From NCBI GenBank assembly GCA_022820435.1, contig JAJEFL010000109.1, positions 1 through 38,728 of the forward strand: DNA of 38,728 bases. The letters run 5' to 3'. This document shows positions 24,245 to 32,883 of the stretch, in pieces. Origin of the DNA: Bin80 sp022820435 (GTDB lineage Bacteria; Bacteroidota; Rhodothermia; Rhodothermales; Bin80). Numbering within the stretch: position 1 is the stretch's first letter; each line of letters begins with the position of its first letter. The position numbers were made by a program, and so were the translations under genes. The notes beneath the pieces were generated by a model. It was not told the origin of the DNA, searched no databases, and saw only the letters and a list, made by a program, of their open reading frames with translations.

Positions 24245-27196
24245 TTATCCACACCCACTGGAACTTCCGCATTGCAAGCAGGCATAGCAGGCACCGCTGC
24301 GTACTGTGATTGCCCCGCAGTCCGAACAAATCGGTGCATCGTCCTGATTCTGGTACGTGCCGTTTTCAAAATTCACGGTTTCCATCTCCCCAACTGCCTC
24401 CGCCATCTGGGGAACGTTCACGGGTACTGGCTCCGACTGCGGCGGGATTTCCTTTATTTCGGCTATGTCCCAACGTACCTGCGCCTCTGCCTCCATATCC
24501 TGAACGGCATCCTTCAGATCTTCTGCCATGACCGATGCATTCAAAAACCTGAGAGAGAGGTACTGGAAGATGTAGTCCATGATAGACAAGGCCGTTGGAA
24601 TCCTTTGGTTGTTCGTGTATCCGCTCGGTTCAAAGCGCATGTAACTAAACTTAGAGCATAGATCTTCCAGTGGCACTCCGTACTGCAAGGCGATGGAGAT
24701 ACTCGTGGCAAAAGCATCCATCAGTCCCGATATCGTTGAGCCTTCTTTTGCCATCGTGATAAAGATTTCACCTGGCTGCCCTGTATCTGGATAGAGTCCT
24801 ATATGCAGGTATCCCTCGTGTCCTCCGACGCTAAATTTGTGTGTATAGGAATTTCGCTCATCCGGCAGACGCTTACGTACAGATTTGCGGGTGACCTGGG
24901 GTAGAACGATTTCGGCTTCCGTCGGCAGTCCGTCTCCCGACACAGCATTCTTTGTGTTCCCTCCCTCGGAGGTGGACAGAGGCTGACTGCGCTTGGAGTT
25001 TTCGCGGTAGATGGCCAGAGCTTTCAATCCTAGGCGCCAGCCTTCCATATAGGCATCTCCAATTTCTTCGGAGGTAACATCTTCGGGCATATTTACGGTC
25101 TTGGAGATCGCACCCGATACAAAGGGCTGACAGGCGGCCATCATACGGATATGCCCCATGAAGTGTACGCTGCGCGTCCCGTTAAAAGGCTTGAAGGCGC
25201 AATCAAAGACGGGGAGGTCTTCTTCTTTCAGGTCGGGTGCTCCCTCAATCGTGTCATTCTCGTCAATGTACGCCAGTATTTTCTTAATCTGCTCTTCACC
25301 GTATCCTAAACGCGTGAGTGCTTCGGGTACAGTGCGGTTGACAATTTTGAGTGTGCCATCTCCCTTCCCGGCCAGCAACTTATATTTTACGAGCGCAATA
25401 TCCGGCTCAATCCCGGTGGTGTCACAGTCCATCATAAAGGCAATCGTTCCGGTCGGAGCAAGCACAGTGACCTGTGAGTTGCGGTAGCCATAGTTCTCAC
25501 CGAGTGACACCATTCGGTCTAGCGACTCTTCCGCAGCATGTAACAGATATTCCGGGCAGCTTTCATCAATCTCACTCGCAGCATCGCGGTGCATGCGCAT
25601 CACCTTGAGCATGCTCTCACGATTCTCTTCATAGCCGGCAAAGGGGCCGATCTTGGGATTGGCTGCGATCTCTGCACTCCGGGCGTACGCCTCTGCATGT
25701 TCGATGGCCATAATGGCACCCGCAACTGCACGGCCCTGATTGCTGTCATAGGGAAGTCCCATTGCCATCAGGAGTGCACCCAGGTTGGCGAAACCGAGTC
25801 CCAGTGGGCGGAACAGATGACTGTTTTTGGCAATGCTTTCACTCGGATACCCTGCGTTATCCACAATGATTTCCATTGCGGTAATGTAGATTCGAACCGC
25901 GGCCCGGAAGCGCTCTACATCAAACGATCCATCCTCTTCCTGGAACTTGCGCAGGTTCAGGCTAGCCAGATTACACGCGGAATTGTCCAGAAACATGTAC
26001 TCTGAGCAGGGATTGCTGGAGTTGATGGGGCCGGTGACACTGCAGGTGTGCCATTTCTGGATGATATCTTCGTATTGCACCCCTGGATCACCGCAGATGT
26101 AGGTTCCCTGGGAGATCTGATCCAGAAGCATATTGGCATCCACCTGTCGGACCACCTCTCCGGTGGTCACTTTGCGAAGTGCAAACGGAGTCCCCGTTTC
26201 TACCGCGTTCATAAATTCGTCATTCAGCCGCACTGACTGGTTCACATTCTGGAATGCCACCGAGCCATAGGCCGGGCCGTTGAAGGATCCATCGTACCCC
26301 TGCTCAATCAGCGCCCAGGCTTTTTTCTCTTCTTCTTTCTTTGAATTGATAAATTCCTCCACATCAGGATGCCAGATCTTCAGTGTCTGCATAATTGCAG
26401 CCCGGCGTGTTTTCCCTCCGCTCTTGATGGTTCCGCCGGTTGCATCCTGCACGCGCATAAAACTCACCGGTCCACTGGGTACGCCCCCCCCCGATAATTT
26501 TTCATGTGTGGACCGAAGCGTCGACCAGTCTGCCCCGACACCTGATCCAAACTTGAACAGCCGTGCACTCTCGGACATTAACTGCCATATGTCGTCAATG
26601 GAATCCTCTACAGAGATGATGAAACAGGCTGATCCCTGAGGATACTCATAGGGATCAACATCCACAATCCCCTGCTTTTTTGCATCCCAGCCCCAGATCG
26701 TCCGGCCTCCAGAGTCTCTTACGCCATAGCGGTCATGCAGGCCGACATTGAACCACACCGGTGAATTGAAGGCCCCATACTGATGCACACACAGCCAGGT
26801 CAATTCATCATGGAACCGGTCTGCATCTTCCCGACTGGAAAAATAGTTCTGCTTGTATCCCCAGTCCGCAATGGTCCGCGTCACGCGGTAGATCAACTGG
26901 CGCAGGGAATGCTCACGTCCTCCCTCATCCGGCTCCATATGGGTCTTGGCCAGATCTCCGTAGAAGTACTTTGACGCAACCACATTCGTTGCCAGAGCAC
27001 TCCAGTCTTTCGGGAATTCTACATCTCTCTGCTCAAATACGGACTCTCCCTGAGGATTCTTGATTGCGGCATCCCGCTTCTCCCACTCGGTTGAATCCAG
27101 CGCGTTCATTCCCTCCGTGGAGAAAACACGTTCAATCTTAAGGCCCTTGTGGAAAGCGGCAGACGATGATTTAGATTTGGCAGACGACGAGTTCAT
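24245..27196 (-). CDS. nrdJ: Vitamin B12-dependent (class II) ribonucleotide reductase
   Basis: The 983-residue enzyme reduces ribonucleotides to deoxyribonucleotides with an adenosylcobalamin radical. Recognisable parts are the first active-site cysteine in GSACFIISVEDSIDDIW (Cys191), the FGSGVGADWSTLR segment, the radical site NPCSE with Asn395, Cys397 and Glu399, and APTGTIAFMMDCDTTGIEPD in the barrel. The C-terminal tail is a zinc-ribbon-like CSDCG...CYACLQCG, with further Cys available for thiol exchange. No separate radical-generating subunit is needed. The start gives MNSSSAKSKSSSAAFHKG, a flexible leader. A G9 run inside the gene (26484-26492) encodes Gly-Gly-Gly. Upstream, a palindrome and a strong hairpin may control it; no B12 riboswitch box is seen. 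Confidence 0.95.
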   Translation of the reverse strand: MNSSSAKSKSSSAAFHKGLKIERVFSTEGMNALDSTEWEKRDAAIKNPQGESVFEQRDVEFPKDWSALATNVVASKYFYGDLAKTHMEPDEGGREHSLRQLIYRVTRTIADWGYKQNYFSSREDADRFHDELTWLCVHQYGAFNSPVWFNVGLHDRYGVRDSGGRTIWGWDAKKQGIVDVDPYEYPQGSACFIISVEDSIDDIWQLMSESARLFKFGSGVGADWSTLRSTHEKLSGGGVPSGPVSFMRVQDATGGTIKSGGKTRRAAIMQTLKIWHPDVEEFINSKKEEEKKAWALIEQGYDGSFNGPAYGSVAFQNVNQSVRLNDEFMNAVETGTPFALRKVTTGEVVRQVDANMLLDQISQGTYICGDPGVQYEDIIQKWHTCSVTGPINSSNPCSEYMFLDNSACNLASLNLRKFQEEDGSFDVERFRAAVRIYITAMEIIVDNAGYPSESIAKNSHLFRPLGLGFANLGALLMAMGLPYDSNQGRAVAGAIMAIEHAEAYARSAEIAANPKIGPFAGYEENRESMLKVMRMHRDAASEIDESCPEYLLHAAEESLDRMVSLGENYGYRNSQVTVLAPTGTIAFMMDCDTTGIEPDIALVKYKLLAGKGDGTLKIVNRTVPEALTRLGYGEEQIKKILAYIDENDTIEGAPDLKEEDLPVFDCAFKPFNGTRSVHFMGHIRMMAACQPFVSGAISKTVNMPEDVTSEEIGDAYMEGWRLGLKALAIYRENSKRSQPLSTSEGGNTKNAVSGDGLPTEAEIVLPQVTRKSVRKRLPDERNSYTHKFSVGGHEGYLHIGLYPDTGQPGEIFITMAKEGSTISGLMDAFATSISIALQYGVPLEDLCSKFSYMRFEPSGYTNNQRIPTALSIMDYIFQYLSLRFLNASVMAEDLKDAVQDMEAEAQVRWDIAEIKEIPPQSEPVPVNVPQMAEAVGEMETVNFENGTYQNQDDAPICSDCGAITVRSGACYACLQCGSSSGCG

Positions 27197-27243
27197 GGTA
27201 AGATCTAGTGCAATAAGTAAGTTGACATGAGGTTATAGTAATT

Positions 27244-27256
27244 GGGACAGTGTCCC
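27244..27256. promoter_or_regulatory. 13-bp palindrome GGGACAGTGTCCC before nrdJ, operator candidate
   Basis: A perfect odd palindrome lies 48-60 bp upstream of the nrdJ start codon. A near-identical site (12 of 13 bases, GGAACACTGTCCC) lies upstream of cca at 29778-29790. It does not match the NrdR box pattern as I know it. The cognate regulator is unknown. Confidence 0.4.
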
Positions 27257-27311
27257 GATTCTCCGACAAAATAAGGAAAAAAAGTATAAATGCCATTAAA
27301 CCTTTGGTTCC

Positions 27312-27343
27312 AATTTGGGCAAAAAAATTTCTTTGCCCAAATT
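27312..27343. repeat. Perfect 12-bp stem-loop in the divergent nrdJ leader region
   Basis: AATTTGGGCAAA (27312-27323) and TTTGCCCAAATT (27332-27343) pair perfectly around an 8-base loop. It lies 116-147 bp upstream of nrdJ and about 200 bp upstream of the divergent small gene. It could be an operator, a transcript hairpin or an attenuator; there is no poly-U tract to make it a standard terminator. Confidence 0.5.
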
Positions 27344-27430
27344 TCGGGAAATGAGAGGTCATCAAGCCAATATTTTCGCCCTGTTGAGATTTTTTCGGAT
27401 TCAAATGTCATTATTTCAAGCCTGTTTACT

Positions 27431-27496
27431 CTATCCACAGGATCGCACAGGATCACACATTGAATTCACCAGAAAATCGCCCTTGTCTGTGGATAA
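27431..27496. promoter_or_regulatory. Inverted pair of DnaA-box-like sites
   Basis: CTATCCACAG (27431-27440) and CTGTGGATAA (27487-27496) are inverted copies with a 46-bp gap. The right one contains a perfect DnaA box (TTATCCACA on the minus strand, 27488-27496); the left differs by one base. They lie between nrdJ and the divergent small gene. DnaA boxes control nrd operons in E. coli, so replication-linked control of nrdJ is plausible but unproven. Confidence 0.4.
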
Positions 27497-27549
27497 AAAG
27501 CGAACCTATGCATGTGTGTACGGGTAGAAGTATTTTCAACAGAGGAAAA

Positions 27550-27948
27550 ATGGTTGATTTTGACGAACGGAGCGCATACCCCAAGCCTTTGGATTTTGAG
27601 GTCATGCGCCCGGAATATGAAGAAGCTGAGGATGGTACGGTGATCGCTACGATCACCGTGACCCCCTTTGAAGTAACGGGATCTAGTGTCTCGGAACCCG
27701 GGGCGCGCCGGTCCGCTATTTATCAGGCGCATAAGACGTATAAGACCTATCATCCCAATTATGAGGTTCCCAGTCCGTTCCCTGATGAGTTCCACGATCA
27801 GGAGGGAATTCTCTGGCAGCGACTGAGTCCAATGGCTCGCACCATGCTTGGGGATTACTCCTTTACGGATTCTGATGGCGAGGAGGACTATGCCAACATT
27901 GAGCAGATGCTGATCTGGGATGTACGCCCAAATGTATCAGGCGAGTAG
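27550..27948 (+). CDS. Conserved-looking hypothetical protein
   Basis: The 132-residue acidic protein is not one I recognise. I start it at the ATG at 27550, which follows AGAGGAAAA at good ribosome-binding distance; a longer frame from 27460 would run through the DnaA-like sites and is less likely. There is no signal peptide, membrane segment or cysteine. It has a beta-rich stretch (TVIATITVTPFEV) and an acidic C-terminal half (TDSDGEEDYANIEQMLIWD). Its end overlaps the end of cca by 12 bp (convergent genes), and it is divergent from nrdJ with which it may share control elements. Cytosolic; function unknown. Confidence 0.6.
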   Translation: MVDFDERSAYPKPLDFEVMRPEYEEAEDGTVIATITVTPFEVTGSSVSEPGARRSAIYQAHKTYKTYHPNYEVPSPFPDEFHDQEGILWQRLSPMARTMLGDYSFTDSDGEEDYANIEQMLIWDVRPNVSGE

Positions 27949-29523
27949 CCGTGCTTTCATGGAGGTCAGGTATTCCAGCGCCGCAGGATAATCTTCGGGA
28001 ATATCTCCCGTCATGATTGCCTGCTTTAAGGCGTGGGCCGCGGGCCGCTCGCTTACATGCATGGACAGCACGACCTCTTCATAGAGTTTGGCCCGGCGCA
28101 GTGCGTCCTCTTTGATTTGCATCATCAACGCAAATGCGGCATCGTGTTCATTCGGGATTTTCCCGTCCAGAATCGCTTCACGGACCGCGTGTTTAATAAT
28201 ACCGACCGCCACGCCGGCTTTGATCCCCACCACCTCCATGATTTCTTTCCCTCCGAGTGGCGGTTGAAAATTCCGCAGTTGATCCTTGGCTTCCACCTCC
28301 TCAAACTTACGGGCCACCAAATCAAACGCACGTAGATAACGTCGTACGCGCTGCGGGTTACGGGAGGTGATATCTGCTCGAACCAGAATCATCAGGTCAT
28401 CCAGATCTTCACCGGCATCAAACAGCAGTCGCCGGACCGCGGAATCGGTGACTTCATCATCGACGAGGGCAACCGGCCTGTGATGCAGGGCCACCAGCTT
28501 TTTGACATACGCCATCCGCTCATCTGCCGGGAGGCGCAGTTTCCTGAAGAGTTTGGGAATCATCCTTGATCCACGGTCTTCGTGGCCATGAAAAGTCCAT
28601 CCGCTGCCGGGGATGAATCGTTTGGTTCGCGGCTTTCCAATATCATGCAACAGTGCTGCCCAGCGAAGCCAGTATTTATCCGGCGGTGCCGTTTCCACCA
28701 CATTCTCAACCACCTGCAAGGTGTGATAAAAGTTATCCTTATGGCGCTGTCCTGCCACCGTATCGACACCTCTGAGCGCACTCAGATCGGGGAAAAATTC
28801 ACGCAGGAGATCGGTTTCTTCCAGAATTTTCAAGCCCGTAGAGGGGGTTGCGCCGGCCATAATTTTATGCAATTCATCGGTAATCCTCTCCTGGCTCACA
28901 ATTCCCAGACGTTTCGCTTCCTGCTTCATTCCCTGTCTTGTCTCCTCATCAATGTGAAACCCTAACTGAGTTGAAAACCGGGCAGCCCGGATCATCCGCA
29001 GGGGGTCATCTGCAAACGTAATATCCGGAGGCCTCGGTGTTCGGAGCCTGCCGGCATTCAGATCCATCAGTCCACCGAATGGATCCAGGAGTTCTCCAAA
29101 GGACTCTTTTCCAGTGAGGCTGATCGCCAGTGCATTCACCGTAAAATCCCGACGCAGCAGATCATCCTCAAGCGTGCCATCCTCCACAATGGGTTTGCGA
29201 GAATCTTTCCGGTAACTCTCCCGCCGCGCGGCGACAAACTCCAGGGTCGTATCTTTCACACGAACCGCAGCCGTTCCAAAATTGGGATAGACATGAGCGA
29301 CCGAGCCGCCCAGACGCGTACTGACTGCGCGGGCTAATTTGATCCCCGATCCTTTCCCCAGTGTGACAAAATCCATATCGGTCGTTGAGCGCCCCAGAAG
29401 TGCATCCCGAACGAATCCCCCAATCGCATATACATCCAACTGCCGGTTTTGGGCTTCATCCTCCACCGCTCTGAGTAATTGGTACTGGGGTAGTGTATGC
29501 AGTAATTCACACAGGTTCGTCAT
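27937..29523 (-). CDS. cca: CCA tRNA nucleotidyltransferase with HD domain
   Basis: The 528-residue protein has the class II nucleotidyltransferase head: YAIGGFVRDALLGR (residues 32-45) followed by the catalytic Asp49-x-Asp51 in TDMDFV, then LRRDFTVNALA, the DPLRMIRAARF region, and an ERITDELHKI helix. A metal-dependent HD domain follows (LLHDIGKP, His293-Asp294, and ALHHRPV further on). The protein builds or repairs the 3'-CCA end of tRNAs; close relatives can be poly(A) polymerases, but the HD domain and overall pattern favour a tRNA enzyme. The start at 29523 (MTNLCELLH) was preferred to one 20 codons upstream because family members begin near this point. It ends overlapping the small convergent gene by 12 bp. 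Confidence 0.88.
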   Translation of the reverse strand: MTNLCELLHTLPQYQLLRAVEDEAQNRQLDVYAIGGFVRDALLGRSTTDMDFVTLGKGSGIKLARAVSTRLGGSVAHVYPNFGTAAVRVKDTTLEFVAARRESYRKDSRKPIVEDGTLEDDLLRRDFTVNALAISLTGKESFGELLDPFGGLMDLNAGRLRTPRPPDITFADDPLRMIRAARFSTQLGFHIDEETRQGMKQEAKRLGIVSQERITDELHKIMAGATPSTGLKILEETDLLREFFPDLSALRGVDTVAGQRHKDNFYHTLQVVENVVETAPPDKYWLRWAALLHDIGKPRTKRFIPGSGWTFHGHEDRGSRMIPKLFRKLRLPADERMAYVKKLVALHHRPVALVDDEVTDSAVRRLLFDAGEDLDDLMILVRADITSRNPQRVRRYLRAFDLVARKFEEVEAKDQLRNFQPPLGGKEIMEVVGIKAGVAVGIIKHAVREAILDGKIPNEHDAAFALMMQIKEDALRRAKLYEEVVLSMHVSERPAAHALKQAIMTGDIPEDYPAALEYLTSMKARLLA

Positions 29524-29974
29524 AATTTTCAATCCTGGAGACCAAAGTTCGGGAATTTCCAGGTTGAACGCGCTTGCGATCAAGTCAATCCACAGGATAT
29601 ACTCCTAGGGAGCAATCTGACAGAGTACAAAAAACAAGCCCCGCTGTGGAAATGGTCTCTTTTGACCCAGACGGGACTCTTCTTGTACGTACAATGTCCC
29701 GCATTCACCGCAAGGGGATGAAACTGCCATGATATACTGCAAAATTCAAATGCATACGATCAATCCCCGATTATCCTGGAACACTGTCCCTGACTTTCTG
29801 AGTCAGATTCCCAGGGTATGTAACCGGCCGCTCCTATTACGAATGCATTCCTGGATCCCGGTAAATCACCATCGTTGACTCGGACAGATGCCTATACCGG
29901 CAAAGCGGCAGGGGCAGCATATTTTCGGCATCCGATGCATGTCCTTGCGTTCCAGTCTGGAAAATGGACTGATG
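29524..29974. other. Non-coding region upstream of cca and downstream of the glycosidase gene
   Basis: No gene is supported in these 450 bases. The palindromic site at 29778-29790 is the most structured part, immediately followed by a short hairpin (CTGACT 29790-29795 / AGTCAG 29801-29806). A promoter for cca is expected here. Confidence 0.4.
29778..29790. promoter_or_regulatory. Near-palindromic site GGAACACTGTCCC upstream of cca
   Basis: The site matches the reverse complement of the nrdJ-upstream palindrome at 12 of 13 positions. It lies about 255 bp before the cca start, far for a classical operator, so the promoter would have to be distant or the match is accidental. Confidence 0.3.
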
Positions 29975-32614
29975 CTATCTGCCTCCGACGATCAGGGGCT
30001 GTGTGAACATCTGGGGATCCTGCGCCCCTGTGAGTTGCAGCCGCAGGATATACACCCCCGGTGCCAGATCTGGAGCCAGTGTAAATTCATGATTCCCGGC
30101 ATGATACGAGGCGTTTTCTGATTCAAATACCTGACGACCAAGCACATCGTACAGCACTGCGGAAACGGAGACCAGTTCCGGGGTAGAGAACGATATATTC
30201 ACCTCATCGGTGAACGGATTCGGGTAGGTTGCAATCAGTTCCGATTCGATGATCCTTCGCTCAGGTTCTACATTCACCGCGGCCGCCTTACGGAAGGTCA
30301 TCCGATTGATATTCACGTCCTGATCTGCAAAAGTCACTCTGAGAATACGTCCGCTCCCGGTCTTTAACTCGGGCGTACGGGCCTGACGGGTCACCCAGTT
30401 CTGCCAGTCTCGGGTATTGCCAATTTCAACTTCTCCGATGCGCTCACCATCCATGGAAAGGATTATATCTGCTCCGGTTCGAGTCCCTCCAGTATTACTT
30501 GCACCCCGGATATCGATTTCGTAGATTCCGTCTTCCAGAATGTCTACGGTATATTCCATCCATTCAAAACGCTGTGTCCATCCGACATTGTATTCAAACC
30601 CCTCAGGGTCTGTAGATATCTGAATATCCACGCCGTCATTTCGATATTTCGTACCACTGTTGCCCCCCCCGGGGCTGCCCGCAGTGGCCCAGTGGTCCGT
30701 GTCATTGTATGCGATTCCCTGATTTCCTATATCATAGTCAGCTGCGTTCACGATACCGGGGAGTTCATGCTTTTTGAACGGTTTCTGCTTCGTTCCAAAC
30801 TCAGGATCAAAGAATGCAGCCAGGATACCATGATTTACTCTGGCAGAATCCAGTTCCAGATTTTGTGCCATTGCCAAAAGGGATCGGGATGCTGCATCGG
30901 CGGCGGGTTTGGGGCCTTCTTTGCGCCAATACTTGATTACATCCTCGTAACCCGGCGCAAACGGAGAACTGAGCGGACTGGTCGTCGTCTCAATTTTTTT
31001 GTGTGTCCACCAGTTGATCCCGATCTCATGCTCCTCTGCCAACCTTGTCAGGGCATAAAACCATGAATTGGAGTTCTCGCCTGTTTCCCCTAGATAGAGT
31101 GGAACCTGATCTTCGCGCCTGAGGCTGAGCAGGTACTGGATTGCTCCCTGATCCACCCCCTTCCAGTAATGATGGAATGTATAGACGATATTTTCTCTAA
31201 GGTTCGGAATCTCCCGCAGGTGTTCGTCAAACGATGTCGCCCAGAAATTTCCTTCAAGAAAGAACAGATGATTGGGGGAGATGGGTTGGACTGCATTGAT
31301 AATGCGCGTATACAACTCGGCTAAATCTGCTGCCATTTCGCTGGGCACCACCGGTTCGTTAATCAGATCATATCCCATAATGACGGGATCATCGTTATAG
31401 CGGCGTGCGATTTCCCGCCAGATCTTAACGGTTTGCGGCCAGTATTTGTCGGGTTCGGTCCAAAGCCGGGCTTCCCCGTCACTATCTGCGATCCCTCCCT
31501 CACTCTGTGCCCCTGGAGCGGCATGCATATCAAGGAGGACTGCAAGTTCATACTTCCGGCACCACGCAAGAAAGGTGTCCAGCAGTTCAAACCCCTCCTC
31601 ATTCCACACATCTATTTCAGGATTATAGAACAGACGATAATGAAAGGGGAGGCGAACATGATCAAATCCCCACTCTTTGATGGCAGCGATATCTTTCTCC
31701 TGTACATATTTCTCTGTGAACAGATCGAAGAAGGCCTCCGTATCTGTCTCACCGATGAGTTCAGCCATCTGATTTCGTATCCCGGTAGGTCCGTCTGTCC
31801 CTGGGGTTGAGATGTGGAGCATATAACCTTCTGGCAGTAACCATCCTCCAAGTCCCATCCCTTTTGGGACGACTGACTGACCATTCCACCCCAGAATCTT
31901 CGTTCCATTCACACTGAAGTAGCCTTCAGCGGGAAGTTGAACGGTCTTCAACTCAAAGCGAAATGTTCCGACGGGTCTGACTTCGCCGTCAACAAGGAAT
32001 GGCGGCTCCTCTATGCGCTTGATTTTCTGTCTTGGATTGGTGGCCTGATTCGGGGAGGTATAATTGGAGCCACTGTCTGTTCCTGCATCGTAGACATATA
32101 AATCTACCACCAGTGTGTCAATCCAGTTCTTATTCTCATCCAGCAGATTCAGACTGGAAACGCCGACAAACCAGTCTGGACTGGGAGCCAGCATGGATGT
32201 AACCGTGACCAGGTTCCACGGCGGGCGAATGTTGAATGTCGTTTTTGCAGAGGTTGGAGGACGTCCTAAACCACGCCCATCAATGATCGCATCTGCATTA
32301 TTCGCCTCTTTAGTGCGGTTGATTTCGCTTCGAAACGTTCCTTTTGCACCGAGTTCAGCCATGGACTTAATTCCATCACTTGCGACTTCTCCCGTACTCC
32401 AAAACTGAACGGCATCATTATGTGTCCCCCCAATCATTCCGGAAAAATGAGGATTGGGTGGATAGCCCGCAGGGTGTGTGTCAGTGGTCCATGTTGATGT
32501 AAAGGTGAGTTCATAGGCAGCGGTGCCCTGCGCCATCCCCGCAGATGCGAATAAAACACTGCCGATCAGGCAAGCGAGGGTACCCGCCTGGGGCAGACAG
32601 ATCATTTTTCTCAT
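29975..32614 (-). CDS. Secreted glycoside hydrolase: Spondin_N, GH5, CBM6-like, T9SS tail
   Basis: The 879-residue protein has a signal peptide ending near GMAQG. Residues about 33-225 look like a Spondin_N domain (YELTFTSTWTTDTHP, HFSGMIGGTHND, PSPDWFVGV, DAGTDSGS). Next is a GH5-type cellulase/glucanase barrel: GMGLGGWLLPEGYM, HVRLPFHYRLF, acid/base Glu420 in YDLINEP, and nucleophile Glu510 in YLGETGEN. A CBM6-like sugar-binding module follows (about 650-805), ending DQDVNINRMTF. The last 80 residues are a type IX secretion sorting domain (TYPNPFTDEVNISF ... LAPGVYILRL). It should be exported and shed or anchored to attack a beta-glucan-type polysaccharide. The ATG at 32614 was taken; Met4 (32605), with GGGGAG 11 bases ahead, is an alternative. 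A G8 run lies at 30663-30670. The precise substrate is unknown. Confidence 0.85.
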   Translation of the reverse strand: MRKMICLPQAGTLACLIGSVLFASAGMAQGTAAYELTFTSTWTTDTHPAGYPPNPHFSGMIGGTHNDAVQFWSTGEVASDGIKSMAELGAKGTFRSEINRTKEANNADAIIDGRGLGRPPTSAKTTFNIRPPWNLVTVTSMLAPSPDWFVGVSSLNLLDENKNWIDTLVVDLYVYDAGTDSGSNYTSPNQATNPRQKIKRIEEPPFLVDGEVRPVGTFRFELKTVQLPAEGYFSVNGTKILGWNGQSVVPKGMGLGGWLLPEGYMLHISTPGTDGPTGIRNQMAELIGETDTEAFFDLFTEKYVQEKDIAAIKEWGFDHVRLPFHYRLFYNPEIDVWNEEGFELLDTFLAWCRKYELAVLLDMHAAPGAQSEGGIADSDGEARLWTEPDKYWPQTVKIWREIARRYNDDPVIMGYDLINEPVVPSEMAADLAELYTRIINAVQPISPNHLFFLEGNFWATSFDEHLREIPNLRENIVYTFHHYWKGVDQGAIQYLLSLRREDQVPLYLGETGENSNSWFYALTRLAEEHEIGINWWTHKKIETTTSPLSSPFAPGYEDVIKYWRKEGPKPAADAASRSLLAMAQNLELDSARVNHGILAAFFDPEFGTKQKPFKKHELPGIVNAADYDIGNQGIAYNDTDHWATAGSPGGGNSGTKYRNDGVDIQISTDPEGFEYNVGWTQRFEWMEYTVDILEDGIYEIDIRGASNTGGTRTGADIILSMDGERIGEVEIGNTRDWQNWVTRQARTPELKTGSGRILRVTFADQDVNINRMTFRKAAAVNVEPERRIIESELIATYPNPFTDEVNISFSTPELVSVSAVLYDVLGRQVFESENASYHAGNHEFTLAPDLAPGVYILRLQLTGAQDPQMFTQPLIVGGR

Positions 32615-32883
32615 TACTCCCCAATTTTCGCACAGCTGCCTCCCAGAGAAGAACTGCGCTTTCAGGATTTGAAACTCAGGCAATATAATGTTTCTATCTC
32701 ACTCTTGCATGAAGAGGCCGGGCTTAACACCATACATCCACTGCCAGGTGGGCAAATTCATCTGAATACACAAAAGGCTCATGGTTCGGTTAAACTTGGC
32801 TTTAACCCATCTTCAAAACTGTGACCCGGAATCAGCAGGTTTTCAGGTCAAATTATGAAGATGGTAAACTGTTTTTTGGGTAT

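Noticed and set aside
24245..24253. Perfect DnaA box TTATCCACA at the nrdJ stop codon
   Set aside because: It is made by the codons for the C-terminal Gly-Cys and stop; a single site here is expected by chance at this window size.
27197..27549. Possible cobalamin riboswitch before the B12-dependent reductase gene
   Set aside because: No GCCACTG-type B12 box or the usual multi-stem layout is seen on the nrdJ strand.
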